A stretch of 47,500 bases of DNA from Sphaeroforma sirkka. Its lineage: Eukaryota > Opisthokonta > Ichthyosporea > Ichthyophonida. The stretch covers positions 40,001 through 87,500 of the forward strand of contig LUCW03000032.1 of assembly GCA_001586965.3 (NCBI GenBank). The letters run 5' to 3'. Both the position numbers and the translations under genes were made by a program. Below are positions 47,481 to 47,500 of the stretch, one piece after another. The notes beneath the pieces were generated by a model, which was given only the letters and a program-made list of their open reading frames with translations, was not told where the DNA came from and searched no databases. Positions within the stretch are counted from its first letter, which is position 1. Each line of letters opens with the position of its first letter.

Positions 47481-47500
47481 GTATGGTGTGAATATATTAC

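Overview
This window looks like nuclear DNA of a repeat-rich, intron-rich eukaryote, probably a protist. The reasons are spliceosomal genes with GT-AG introns, type II tRNA-Ser genes with Pol III T-run terminators, Ty3/gypsy and Ty1/copia elements, long AT/GT microsatellites and scattered TTTAGGG-like telomeric motifs. I cannot place the species. An ichthyosporean-like holozoan is only a guess.

Layout. 1-962: AT/GT microsatellite DNA upstream of the first gene. 963-15140: a complete 16-exon gene for a mitochondrial ABC half-transporter of the ABCB7/Atm1 family (705 codons, all exon phases consistent). Its introns hold private minisatellites, many built from copies of the neighbouring splice junction. 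15113-15950: a minisatellite whose unit copies the stop codon and an AATAAA hexamer. 15951-19560: mostly unrecognised, with two inverted tRNA-Ser(GCU) genes. About 19560-24770: an old, heavily decayed Ty1/copia fossil with an inverted-repeat element nested in it. 24810-27200: a degenerate satellite of about seven units. 27955-39620: a young-looking Ty3/gypsy chromovirus fossil with 248-bp LTRs, a 4-bp target duplication, an internal tandem triplication of pol and a Dam-methyltransferase-like segment between RNase H and integrase. 39621-41324: unrecognised. 41325-41406: tRNA-Ser(CGA). 41950-44420: extreme AT microsatellite. 44804-47480: the 5' part of a DCN1-like (DCUN1D, cullin neddylation) gene that runs off the window.

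The two protein genes are unrelated housekeeping genes: one for mitochondrial sulfur export to cytosolic Fe-S assembly, one for neddylation of cullins. The unusual thing they share is intron architecture. In both, tandem repeats start at, or contain, exon-intron boundaries, so each intron carries rows of decoy donors or acceptors plus short pieces of coding sequence. One intron (9406-9684) fits birth by tandem duplication of a coding segment containing AGGT. Together these suggest that junction duplication drives intron growth and, once, intron origin in this genome.
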